16,240 nucleotides of DNA, from contig CAZSIR010000056.1 in NCBI GenBank assembly GCA_964606765.1, positions 1 through 16,240 of the forward strand, written 5' to 3'. Source of the DNA: Ga0077527 sp964606765. GTDB lineage: Bacteria > Pseudomonadota > Gammaproteobacteria > Burkholderiales > SG8-41. A model generated the notes under the pieces. That model was given only the letters and a program-made list of their open reading frames with translations. It made no database searches and had not been told where the DNA came from. The position numbers and the translations under genes were made by a program. Below, one piece after another: positions 1-6,633 of the stretch (positions are counted from its first letter, which is position 1; each line of letters opens with the position of its first letter).

Positions 1-456
1 GGATTCAATCCGCCGCCGCTGAAAGAACTCGCGCCGCAACTGAAACTCAAAGACGCCATCCTCAAGGATTTTCTCTACCGCCAGATGAAAGCCGGCAATC
101 TGTACAAGGTCGGCGCCGAGCGCTTCTATCTGAAGGAAACCATGGCCACGCTGGCAGCCACCGCACAGGCCGTCCACGGCAGACAGCCCAACGGCCTGTT
201 CACCGCCGCGCAGTACCGTGATGCCATCGGCATCGGCCGTACACTGGCCATTGAAATTCTCGAAACCCTGGATGGCCTGACCATCACCCAGCGTGTCGGC
301 GACGCACGCAAGATGCGCAAGGATTTTGCGCCCATCCTCGGCGCCGCCGAACCCGCGCCCCCGCCCGCACCCGGTGCCGCAGCAAAACCCCAGCAGCAGA
401 AGCCCGCGGCACAAAAACCGCAGCAACGCCCCCCTTTCCGCAACAAACGTTATTGA
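1..456 (+). CDS. selB: Selenocysteine-specific translation elongation factor SelB, C-terminal part (5' truncated by window edge)
   Basis: SelB is a GTPase that binds Sec-tRNA and the SECIS hairpin and delivers selenocysteine to in-frame UGA codons. Only the last 151 codons are present, open from base 1 and ending at TGA 454-456. The visible part is the winged-helix C-terminal region. The segment LFTAAQYRDAIGIGRTLAIE, followed by ILETLDGLTITQRVGDAR, matches the last winged helix of the family, which contacts SECIS RNA. After that domain the protein carries a tail of about 36 residues, rich in Pro, Ala, Gln and Lys and ending RNKRY. E. coli SelB stops soon after the winged helix, so this tail is an extension. 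The identification is supported by tRNA-Sec 3.2 kb downstream. The next gene starts 11 bases after the stop, so the two are probably one operon. Confidence 0.93.
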   Translation, partial: GFNPPPLKELAPQLKLKDAILKDFLYRQMKAGNLYKVGAERFYLKETMATLAATAQAVHGRQPNGLFTAAQYRDAIGIGRTLAIEILETLDGLTITQRVGDARKMRKDFAPILGAAEPAPPPAPGAAAKPQQQKPAAQKPQQRPPFRNKRY

Positions 457-467
457 AAGAGAACCGC

Positions 468-1376
468 ATGTCCACCACCGCATTTGACGTCATCGTGATC
501 GGCGAAGGCATCGCCGGACTGACCGCAGCCAACACCCTGGCCAAACAGGGCCTCAGCGCCGCCACCTTTGAACAGCAGTTGTTCGGCGGCCTGGTCATCA
601 ATATCAATGAGCTCGACCCCGCCCCGCCCGGCGGCGAAGCCGGCGGCGCCGCGTTTGCCGCGGAAATGACCCAGGCCAATGCCGATGCCGGCGTCTGCAG
701 CATCCAGGAGCCTGTCACCGCCCTTGCCGCCGCTGACGACGGCTTTACCGTGACCACCGACGGCGGCAGCTATCGTTCGCGCCAGGTCATCGTCGCCAGC
801 GGCGCCAGCCTGAAACTGCTGGGTGTGCCCGGCGAAGGCGAATTCGAAGGCCGCGGCGTGTCGAAATGCGCCGACTGCGACGGCCCGATGTTCCAGAACG
901 AAACCGTCGCCGTGGTCGGCGGCGGCGACTCCGCACTGCAGGAAGCACAGGTGCTGACGCATTACTGCGGCAAGGTGTACCTGATCCATCGTGGCACTGC
1001 GTTCAGTGCGCAGCAGCGCTTCATCGACCAGGTCCGGGGCAACGACAAGATCGAAACCCGTTTCAGCACCACGGTGGAGGCCATCCTCGGCGGACAGATG
1101 GTCGAGAAGCTGCGCATCAAGAACAGTGCAGGCAGCGAGGAAATCCCCTGTGCGGGCGTGTTTGCCTACATCGGACTCGAACCCAACGGCAAATTCCTGC
1201 CGGCCGAGGTGAAACGCGATGCAAACGGCTTCATCACCACCACGGATGCACTGGAAACCTCAGTCAGCGGGCTTTGGGCCGTCGGCGCAGTGCGCAGCGG
1301 CTGCGGCGGCAGTCTGGAAGATGCAATGGCGGAGGCCACGCGCGCGGCGGAAGCCGTAGCTGCGCGCCTGAAATAA
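468..1376 (+). CDS. Thioredoxin-reductase-like FAD-dependent oxidoreductase
   Basis: A 302-residue two-domain flavoprotein of the thioredoxin reductase family. The N-terminal FAD fold shows GEGIAG at residues 12-17. A CADC redox pair at residues 134-137 sits where TrxR carries its CAxC disulfide. The second Rossmann motif is GGGDSA at 151-156. Several conserved positions differ. The usual HRRDxFRA pyridine-nucleotide segment reads HRGTAFSA (about 174-181). The C-terminal FAD motif, normally GxFAxGD, reads GLWAVGAV with Ala for Asp (about 269-275). It is therefore probably not a standard NADPH-thioredoxin reductase, and its partner is unknown. ATG 468 is chosen because AAAGAGA precedes it; an in-frame TTG at 453 would overlap the selB stop. 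It lies 11 bases after selB and converges on the next gene with a 3-bp gap. Confidence 0.85.
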   Translation: MSTTAFDVIVIGEGIAGLTAANTLAKQGLSAATFEQQLFGGLVININELDPAPPGGEAGGAAFAAEMTQANADAGVCSIQEPVTALAAADDGFTVTTDGGSYRSRQVIVASGASLKLLGVPGEGEFEGRGVSKCADCDGPMFQNETVAVVGGGDSALQEAQVLTHYCGKVYLIHRGTAFSAQQRFIDQVRGNDKIETRFSTTVEAILGGQMVEKLRIKNSAGSEEIPCAGVFAYIGLEPNGKFLPAEVKRDANGFITTTDALETSVSGLWAVGAVRSGCGGSLEDAMAEATRAAEAVAARLK

Positions 1377-1379
1377 AAA

Positions 1380-1952
1380 TCAGGGTTTGCGCGGCACACC
1401 AACATCAAGTCGCTCCCAGCCTTCACGGCCAAGCAGGCGCAGGGTTTTGATGTTGTCGCGGTAAATCTGTTCGGTGTCCGGATGCGCGGCCACCGCGCGC
1501 TCGACACTGGATTCGCGCAGCAGGTGCAGTGTCGGATACGGCGAGCGGTTTGTGCAGTTCTCGACATCATCGGGTTCGGTGCCGGCAAACTGGTACTGCG
1601 GGTGGAAACTTGCCACCTGCAGCACCCCGTCCAGATCCAGCTCCTCGACCAGCTGATCCGCCATTTCAAGAAAATCGTTGTATTCGGGAAAATCACCCAG
1701 CACCAGCGGATGGATCAGCAGCGTGGTTTCGGTTTTTTCCTCATCGGTTTCCGCCAGCACCTCCAGTTCCGCCACCAGCACTTCCAGCAGGCCTTCCACG
1801 GTCGTGGCATCGCTGACGACATAACGGATGCGGGCTGCGGCGTATACTGCGCGCGCAAACGGGCACAGGTTGAGCCCGATCACGGCTTTTTCCAGCCAGT
1901 TGCGGGTCGCAGCAATTACCTTGTCATCATTGATTTCGTCGTTTTTCATCAT
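1380..1952 (-). CDS. DUF1415 family protein
   Basis: A protein of about 190 residues that matches the DUF1415 family of Proteobacteria, whose function is not established. The start has NWLEKAVIGLNLCPFA, the segment I associate with the family's conserved region. FHPQYQFAGTEPDDVENCTNRSP and PTLHLLRESSVERAV follow in the middle and C-terminal half. No signal peptide or membrane segment is visible, so it is probably cytosolic. The acidic stretch around residues 60-75 is low in complexity. The start is ambiguous: GTG at 1955, ATG at 1952 and ATG at 1949 are adjacent and none has a clear ribosome binding site. ATG 1952 is used here. It diverges from the YaeQ gene with about 20 bp between the starts. 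Confidence 0.82.
   Translation of the reverse strand: MMKNDEINDDKVIAATRNWLEKAVIGLNLCPFARAVYAAARIRYVVSDATTVEGLLEVLVAELEVLAETDEEKTETTLLIHPLVLGDFPEYNDFLEMADQLVEELDLDGVLQVASFHPQYQFAGTEPDDVENCTNRSPYPTLHLLRESSVERAVAAHPDTEQIYRDNIKTLRLLGREGWERLDVGVPRKP
1921..1949 (+). promoter_or_regulatory. Possible promoter for the YaeQ-family gene
   Basis: TTGTCA at 1921-1926 matches five of six bases of the -35 consensus. It is 17 bases from TTTCAT at 1944-1949, which matches four of six of the -10. It would start transcription about 15 bases before the YaeQ ATG. It lies inside the first codons of the divergent DUF1415 gene, so transcription of the two genes could interfere. The call rests on base matches only. 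Confidence 0.3.
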
Positions 1953-1972
1953 CACGGAACATTAACCAGTTC

Positions 1973-2524
1973 ATGGCGCTCAACGCAACCATCTTCAAGT
2001 TCGACCTGACCATCACCGACATGGATCGCGGCTATTACGCCACGCATGCACTGGTGCTGGCGCGTCACCCCTCGGAAACCGACGAACGCATGATGGTGCG
2101 GCTGCTGGCGTTTGCGCTGAACGCCAGTGACGCCCTCGCCTTCGGCAAAGGACTGAGCAGCGAAGATGAGCCTGACGTCTGGGAAAAGGATCTCACCAAC
2201 GCCATCCAGCTGTGGATCGATGTCGGAATGCCCGATGAAAAAAACGTGCGCAAGGCCTGCGGTCGCGCCACGCAGGTGCGCATCTACACCTACGGCGGCT
2301 TTGCCGCCGAACGCTGGTGGCAACAGTCGCAAAGCAGTCTGGCACGGCCTGACAACCTGACCGTCATCAACCTGCCGCAATCGGCAACGCGTGAGCTCGC
2401 CGGACTCGCACAGCGCAACCTGCAGCTGCAATGCACCGTGCAGGACGGCACGGTGTGGCTGACCGACGGAAACAATACGGTCGAGGTCGCGCCGCTGCTG
2501 ATCAGCGCGGCGCGCAGGCCGTAG
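1973..2524 (+). CDS. yaeQ: YaeQ family protein
   Basis: A 183-residue protein that aligns along its length with E. coli YaeQ. Shared features are the start MALNATIFKFDLTITDMDRG, the block LARHPSETDERMMVRLLAFAL, the acidic DEPDVWEKD, LWIDVGMPDE, and a C-terminal LQCTVQDGTVWLTD segment. YaeQ proteins have a PD-(D/E)xK nuclease-like fold, but a biochemical role is not firmly established, so I assign none. There is no signal peptide. ATG 1973 gives exactly the family N terminus although no strong Shine-Dalgarno precedes it. It is followed by a GC-rich hairpin and then the convergent Bug gene. Confidence 0.9.
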   Translation: MALNATIFKFDLTITDMDRGYYATHALVLARHPSETDERMMVRLLAFALNASDALAFGKGLSSEDEPDVWEKDLTNAIQLWIDVGMPDEKNVRKACGRATQVRIYTYGGFAAERWWQQSQSSLARPDNLTVINLPQSATRELAGLAQRNLQLQCTVQDGTVWLTDGNNTVEVAPLLISAARRP

Positions 2525-2528
2525 ATAA

Positions 2529-2551
2529 GCCGCCGGCAGGGGGCCGGCGGC
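2529..2551. terminator. GC-rich hairpin between convergent genes, possible bidirectional terminator
   Basis: A perfect 9-bp inverted repeat, GCCGCCGGC and GCCGGCGGC, with a 5-base loop (AGGGG). It begins 4 bases after the YaeQ stop and lies 17 bases beyond the stop of the convergent Bug gene. There is no T run directly after the stem on either strand. It may therefore be a structural 3' end protector or a weak terminator rather than a classical intrinsic one. Confidence 0.5.
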
Positions 2552-2568
2552 CTTGGGACCAGCCCCGC

Positions 2569-3555
2569 CTATTTTTTCAGACCCTTCGCCATGCCGAGAT
2601 CAGTCAGGATCTCGGTGTAAATCTTTTCTTCGGCATCCAGATCCCTGCTGAAGGTGGCCGAATCGGCATAAGCATCAAACCAGCCGTGCTGTTCCAGCTG
2701 TTTTTTCCAGGCTTCGGTCTTCACCATCTGGCCCAGCGTTTTGTCCCAGTAGGCCACGACCTCCTTCGGAATGCCCGGCGGGGCGAACACGCCGCGCCAG
2801 TGCAGGATGGCGACATCAATGCCCAGTGAACGCCAGGTCGGCACCTTGGCGAGATCGCCCGGCAGCGGCTGGGGCGCGGACACTGCGATCACCCGGGCCT
2901 TGCCCGCCTTCACCTGTTCGATTGCTTCCGACAGGCCGGTTGAAATCACCGGCACATGCCCGCCCAGCAACTGGATCATCAAATCGCCGCCGCTCTTGAA
3001 GCTGACGATCTTGACCTTTTTCGGGTCTATGCCGTACGCCATCGCGGGACGCAGCACATTCATCTGATCATTGCTCGGCGTGGTGCCGACGCCGAACACC
3101 ACAGACTCCGGATTCGCCTTCAGCTTGTCGAGTATGTCCTTGGGTGACTGGTACGGTGAATCGGCACGCACCACCCAGGCCACGTATTCGGTGATCAGGC
3201 GCGCCAGCGGCGTCACATCCTTGTGCGTCAAGGCCGTGGTGCCGACAATCCGATTGACATAGATGCGGTTGGATTCGACATACAGCACATGGCTGTCGCC
3301 TTTTTTCTGGTGCACCTGCGCCCGCGCCAGATTGCCGCCGGCGCCACCGACATTCTTGATGGCGAAACTTTCAGGAAACAGTTTGGCCTCACGCAATGCC
3401 GTTTCCAGTGCGCGGGCGGTCAGGTCCAGTCCGCCGCCGGCATTACCGGCCGCGACCATTTCCACCGTTTTTTCCGGATAGCCCGCTGCCAACGCCATGC
3501 CCGGTGATGCCAGCGCAACGGCGGCGGCAAATGCCACACAATGCAATACCTTCAT
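2569..3555 (-). CDS. Bug/TctC-family periplasmic solute-binding protein (tripartite tricarboxylate transporter)
   Basis: A 328-residue extracytoplasmic binding protein of the TctC/Bug family, greatly expanded in Burkholderiales, which captures carboxylates or other small organic ligands for TctAB-type transporters. A signal peptide covers about residues 1-24 (MKVLHCVAFAAAVALASPGMALAA), and the mature protein starts near GYPEKTVEMVAAGNAGGG. The internal segments NVGGAGGNLARAQV and HWRGVFAPPGIPKEVV are typical of the family. The ligand cannot be read from sequence. A strong ribosome binding site, AAGGAGGAG, lies 3 bases before ATG 3555. No tctA or tctB lies nearby, so it is an orphan receptor. 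A -10-like TATACT occurs on the minus strand at 3603-3598 without a convincing -35. Confidence 0.92.
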   Translation of the reverse strand: MKVLHCVAFAAAVALASPGMALAAGYPEKTVEMVAAGNAGGGLDLTARALETALREAKLFPESFAIKNVGGAGGNLARAQVHQKKGDSHVLYVESNRIYVNRIVGTTALTHKDVTPLARLITEYVAWVVRADSPYQSPKDILDKLKANPESVVFGVGTTPSNDQMNVLRPAMAYGIDPKKVKIVSFKSGGDLMIQLLGGHVPVISTGLSEAIEQVKAGKARVIAVSAPQPLPGDLAKVPTWRSLGIDVAILHWRGVFAPPGIPKEVVAYWDKTLGQMVKTEAWKKQLEQHGWFDAYADSATFSRDLDAEEKIYTEILTDLGMAKGLKK

Positions 3556-3637
3556 GATCTCCTCCTTCGATTTGATTTAATTGTTGACTGCGGGAAAAGT
3601 ATAGCGCCTCAGCGGCGCACCACAGTCTGGAACCCTG

Positions 3638-3667
3638 TTTCGCGCCTGAACTGCGCCGACTTACAAT
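3638..3667 (+). promoter_or_regulatory. Candidate selC promoter
   Basis: A -10-like TACAAT at 3662-3667 (five of six consensus bases) lies 24 bases before the first base of the tRNA. The best -35 is weak: TTTCGC at 3638-3643 with an 18-base spacer. The position suits a short 5' leader removed by RNase P. Confidence 0.42.
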
Positions 3668-3690
3668 AGCCATGGCAGCAGCAGCACAAC

Positions 3691-3785
3691 GGAAGGGAAT
3701 CGCTCCCGGTGGGGCGGCCGGACTTCAAACCCGGTAGGGGCCGCGAGCGGTCCTGTGTGGGTTCGACTCCCACTCTCTTCCGCCA
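3691..3785 (+). tRNA. selC: tRNA-Sec (UCA anticodon)
   Basis: This 95-base gene is the selenocysteine tRNA, charged with serine, converted to selenocysteinyl-tRNA by SelA and delivered by SelB. The acceptor stem has 8 pairs (3691-3698 with 3774-3781, one G-U), then discriminator G 3782 and an encoded CCA at 3783-3785. The T arm has 5 pairs (GTGGG 3757-3761 with CCCAC 3769-3773). This 8+5 layout is the bacterial tRNA-Sec hallmark. Anticodon TCA is at 3725-3727 in the loop CTTCAAA. A long variable arm (GGGCCGC, GA loop, GCGGTCC) follows the anticodon stem. The last anticodon-stem pair is A-C (3722, 3730) where E. coli has A-U. Length and arms are close to E. coli selC. The MmgE/PrpD gene begins 53 bases downstream on the same strand. 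Confidence 0.97.
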
Positions 3786-3838
3786 CCATTGCGTCAGGCC
3801 CGCCACGCAAGCGCCGGACACGGCAGAGGAGTCAGAGG

Positions 3839-5224
3839 ATGAGTTTCGCCACAGAATTATCCAATAAAATCAATAGCTTACAATACAACGCCCTGCCGGC
3901 CGATGCTGTGCACTGGGCCAAGGTCGGGATTCTCGATACCGTCGGCGTGACCCTTGCCGGCGCCGCCGAAGAAGCCACGCGCATCGCGCTCGGCGTCACC
4001 GGTTCGGGCAGCGGGCCGTCGCTGATTTTCGGCCATGCCCGCCGCATCGGCGCACTCGATGCCGCGCTGATCAACGGCACCGCTTCGCATGCGCTGGATT
4101 TCGATGACTGCAACAACACGCTGGGCGGCCATCCCTCGGCGCCGGTGCTGCCGGCGCTGTTTGCACTGGCGGATGAAACCGGCGCCAGCGGAAAAGATTT
4201 CATCGCGGCCTATGTCGCGGGCTTTGAAACCGAATGCAAGCTGTCGATGGCGGTGAATTTCCATCAATACACCAAAGGCTGGCATCCGACGGCGACCCTG
4301 GGCGTGTTCGGCAGCGCCGCGGCCTGCGCCCACCTGCTGAAGCTGTCCGATGCGCAGACCGCCACCGCGCTGTCGATCGCGGCGTCGTTCTCCAGCGGCG
4401 TCAAGTCCAATTTCGGCACCATGACCAAACCGCTGCATGTCGGCCACTGCTCGCGCAACGGCCTGCTCGCCGCACTGCTCGCGCGCGACGGCTTTACCGC
4501 CGGTGAAAAGGCCTTTGAACACAAGCAGGGCTATTTCGAGGTTTTCAACGGTGCCGGCAATTACGATGCCGCCAAAACGATGCCAGCCTGGGCCAATCCG
4601 CTGGACATCACGCGACCCGGCATCGCGATCAAATCCTATCCCTGCTGCGGCAGCACGCACCCTGCGATCGACTGCATGCTCGAACTCGTCCACAAGCACA
4701 AGCTGACCCCGGACAACGTCGCAAAAATCGAATCCTGGACCCACCCGCGCCGGCTGGAACACACCAACCGCCCGGATCCGCAATCCTCGCTCGACGCCAA
4801 GTTCAGCGTTCAGTACACGCTGGCGCGCGCGCTGAAGGACCGCACGGTGAAAATCGAACAATTTGAAGGCGACACCTGGAAAGATCCGGCAACGCGCGCG
4901 ATCCTGCCGAAAATCCATTCCACCACCTACACCACCGCGCAGTTCCCCGCCGACAACCATTTCGCCGCCGAGGTGAAAGTCACGATGACCGACGGCCGCG
5001 TGGTCAGCGCCAAAACCGACCAGGCCCTGGGCCGCAGCGTCGACAAACCGCTGCCGGCGGAAATGCTGAAGGAAAAATTCGACAACTGCGCCGCGCGCGC
5101 GCTGTCAGCCGACAACGTGGCGCGGCTGTATGCGGCGATCCAGGATTTTGAAAACGCGAAGGACGTGCGGGAGATCGCCGCACTGGCAGCCGGACGCGGC
5201 GGCCCGAAGCGTGCCGCCGCCTGA
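3839..5224 (+). CDS. MmgE/PrpD family protein
   Basis: A 461-residue member of the MmgE/PrpD family, which includes 2-methylcitrate dehydratase, cis-aconitate decarboxylase and related lyases or epimerases of carboxylic acids. Diagnostic segments are HALDFDDCNNTLGGHPSAPV (from residue 84), MTKPLHVGHCSRNGLLAALLARDGFT in the middle, and SYPCCGSTHPAIDCML, a conserved segment around residues 264-280. Length is normal. The exact substrate is not readable, and the absence of prpB, prpC or acnB neighbours argues against assuming a methylcitrate role. ATG 3839 is chosen because AGAGGAG lies 7 bases upstream. The reading frame is open further upstream, but only through the tRNA-Sec gene. The stop is 9 bases from the convergent DsrE gene stop. 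Confidence 0.9.
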   Translation: MSFATELSNKINSLQYNALPADAVHWAKVGILDTVGVTLAGAAEEATRIALGVTGSGSGPSLIFGHARRIGALDAALINGTASHALDFDDCNNTLGGHPSAPVLPALFALADETGASGKDFIAAYVAGFETECKLSMAVNFHQYTKGWHPTATLGVFGSAAACAHLLKLSDAQTATALSIAASFSSGVKSNFGTMTKPLHVGHCSRNGLLAALLARDGFTAGEKAFEHKQGYFEVFNGAGNYDAAKTMPAWANPLDITRPGIAIKSYPCCGSTHPAIDCMLELVHKHKLTPDNVAKIESWTHPRRLEHTNRPDPQSSLDAKFSVQYTLARALKDRTVKIEQFEGDTWKDPATRAILPKIHSTTYTTAQFPADNHFAAEVKVTMTDGRVVSAKTDQALGRSVDKPLPAEMLKEKFDNCAARALSADNVARLYAAIQDFENAKDVREIAALAAGRGGPKRAAA

Positions 5225-5233
5225 CCCCCGGCT

Positions 5234-5713
5234 TCAGGGACGGATGTAGGCGTAGCCCTCGCGCTGCTGCAACCGCGCGATTTCGGCGACGCCGGACGGC
5301 ACGAAGGTCGCCTCTTCGATGAACTGTTTTTTGTCGAGCTTGCGGTTGCGCAGGGTTATCAGGCAGACATCGAACTGCACACCCTGATTTTTCAGGTCCT
5401 GGACAGTGACCTCGTACGGATTGCCGTTGGCGTCCTTTTTGTCACGCATCAGGAAATCAACGCCCTGGGCATGCGCAACGACAACGATCTTCGCCTTGGG
5501 ATCGACCTCGAGGTGGTTGCGCACATTGCGCAGGCCGTTGGTCGCCTGCTCAAGCCCGGCATTGATGTGATAGACCACTTTGTCCTGCTGCGCACTGCCG
5601 GACGCACCGCCGGTGCCTGCGCAGCCCGCCGTGGCCAGTGCCAGCAGCGCCACAACCAGCAATCCCGTGCGTTTCATTACTGCATTGATGCCTGCATTGA
5701 TTCCGGTATTCAT
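5234..5713 (-). CDS. DsrE-family lipoprotein, last gene of the sox operon
   Basis: A 159-residue protein with a lipoprotein signal (LLALATAGC, lipidated Cys 31) followed by a DsrE/DsrF-like domain. The domain carries KIVVVAHAQGVDFLM (residues 75-89), LKNQGVQFDVCLITLRN (107-123) and a C-terminal GVAEIARLQQREGYAYI. Cys 117 is the only cysteine of the mature protein besides the lipid anchor. It falls where sulfur-handling DsrE relatives often carry a reactive Cys. Most DsrE proteins are cytoplasmic, so a membrane-anchored periplasmic form in a sox operon suggests a sulfur carrier or accessory for Sox chemistry (inference). ATG 5713 overlaps the soxH stop as ATGA, after a G-rich ribosome binding site. 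An inner ATG at 5677 (MKRTG) would give a more conventional signal peptide but has no binding site. Confidence 0.85.
   Translation of the reverse strand: MNTGINAGINAVMKRTGLLVVALLALATAGCAGTGGASGSAQQDKVVYHINAGLEQATNGLRNVRNHLEVDPKAKIVVVAHAQGVDFLMRDKKDANGNPYEVTVQDLKNQGVQFDVCLITLRNRKLDKKQFIEEATFVPSGVAEIARLQQREGYAYIRP
5681..5704 (-). repeat. 12-bp tandem direct repeat in the DsrE lipoprotein 5' coding region
   Basis: Two adjacent 12-base units differ at one base, TGCATTGATGCC and TGCATTGATTCC on the plus strand. They encode the repeated GINA-GINA at residues 4-11, between the two possible start codons. The repeat lengthens the region ahead of the signal-peptide hydrophobic core. Confidence 0.75.
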
Positions 5714-6633
5714 TTGTCCCCCCCCTGTATGCGGATGTAGGTGTTGTAGGCATTGCGCCTGTTGGCTTCGTTGAAAGCCGGCAGGTGCGAGAACTTGGAC
5801 CAGTCGGTTTTATTGTAAGCCACTTCGAAATCCTCAAGCTCATCGGCTGCTGCGCCCATCTTCAGCCGCAGGTAAACCAGGTATTCGCGGGTCAGCTGCA
5901 GGTCTGCCGCGGCATTGCCGGATACGCCGCCATGGCCGCCCACCATGATTTTCGGATTGAATCGGATGATGCGGTCGATCGCTGATATCCACGATTTGCT
6001 GTCGGCATCACCGACAAAGGGCAGGCGACCGGCAAACATCAGGTCGCCGACGAACAGCACGCTTTCCTCCTCGACCACCATCGCCAGATCTTCCGGCGTG
6101 TGGGCCGGTCCGACCGGAAACACGCGGAATCTGAAGTTGCCGAGCCTGAACGCAGTTTCCCGGTCGATCCAGCGGTCCGCCGCGATCAGGCGCATGTCCG
6201 CCCCGATCCAGGGTGCCAGCGTGGCCTGGCGCTCCGCGAGCCGCTGCCGCGCCGCTTCCGAATCCAGATACAGCCGGGCGGCTGGATGGGCCCAGATTTC
6301 CGCACCGAGGTCCCTGAACGGCGGCAGGCCGTAAAAATGATCGGCATGGTAATGGCTGACAATCACGCGGCGTATCGGCTGCTGCGTCACCTTGCGAATG
6401 GCCTCGATGAATTCCTGCCCCAGCACCGGTGTGCCCAGCGCATCAAACACCACCACGCCCTCGCCAGTCACCACGAATCCGGCATTGGAAGTGTGGCCAC
6501 GGTTTGCCGGCGACGGTACGCCGGACTCGCCGCGGATGTAATACACGCTCGGTGAAATGCGGATCGCCTCCAGCGCCCGCGCCGGCAGCACCGCGCAGAG
6601 CACGATGGTGCAGGCCAGGACCGTGCGAATCAT
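5710..6633 (-). CDS. soxH: SoxH-like metallo-beta-lactamase-fold hydrolase, periplasmic
   Basis: A 307-residue metallo-beta-lactamase-fold protein. The first 20-23 residues form a secretion signal (MIRTVLACTIVLCAVLPARA). The metal motif HYHADH at residues 94-99 provides His 94, His 96, Asp 98 and His 99. Further ligands are probably His 178 (GPAHTPED), Asp 197 (FVGDLMF) and His 234 (GGHGG). It resembles SoxH of sox operons and the zinc metallohydrolases of quinoprotein relay systems. Its substrate is not known; sulfur-ester or thiol hydrolysis is only a guess. ATG 6633 overlaps the soxB stop by 4 bases (ATGA), and the gene ends in the same overlap with the DsrE gene. A longer reading frame upstream lies inside soxB and is rejected. 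The 3' end holds a run of eight G on the coding strand (5718-5725). Confidence 0.85.
   Translation of the reverse strand: MIRTVLACTIVLCAVLPARALEAIRISPSVYYIRGESGVPSPANRGHTSNAGFVVTGEGVVVFDALGTPVLGQEFIEAIRKVTQQPIRRVIVSHYHADHFYGLPPFRDLGAEIWAHPAARLYLDSEAARQRLAERQATLAPWIGADMRLIAADRWIDRETAFRLGNFRFRVFPVGPAHTPEDLAMVVEEESVLFVGDLMFAGRLPFVGDADSKSWISAIDRIIRFNPKIMVGGHGGVSGNAAADLQLTREYLVYLRLKMGAAADELEDFEVAYNKTDWSKFSHLPAFNEANRRNAYNTYIRIQGGDK

Noticed and set aside
3584..3605. TTGACT and TATAGC as a plus-strand promoter upstream of selC
   Set aside because: The spacing is only 10 bases, too short for a sigma-70 promoter.
3691..3785. selC as an integration site of a genomic island
   Set aside because: selC is a known island target, but there is no integrase downstream and I saw no second copy of the tRNA 3' end in the window.
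3755..3838. Upstream extension of the MmgE/PrpD frame to 3755
   Set aside because: It begins inside the tRNA-Sec gene and has no family sequence; ATG 3839 has a good ribosome binding site.
5234..5713. DsrE lipoprotein as a selenoprotein
   Set aside because: The candidate active position is an ordinary Cys codon and there is no in-frame TGA.
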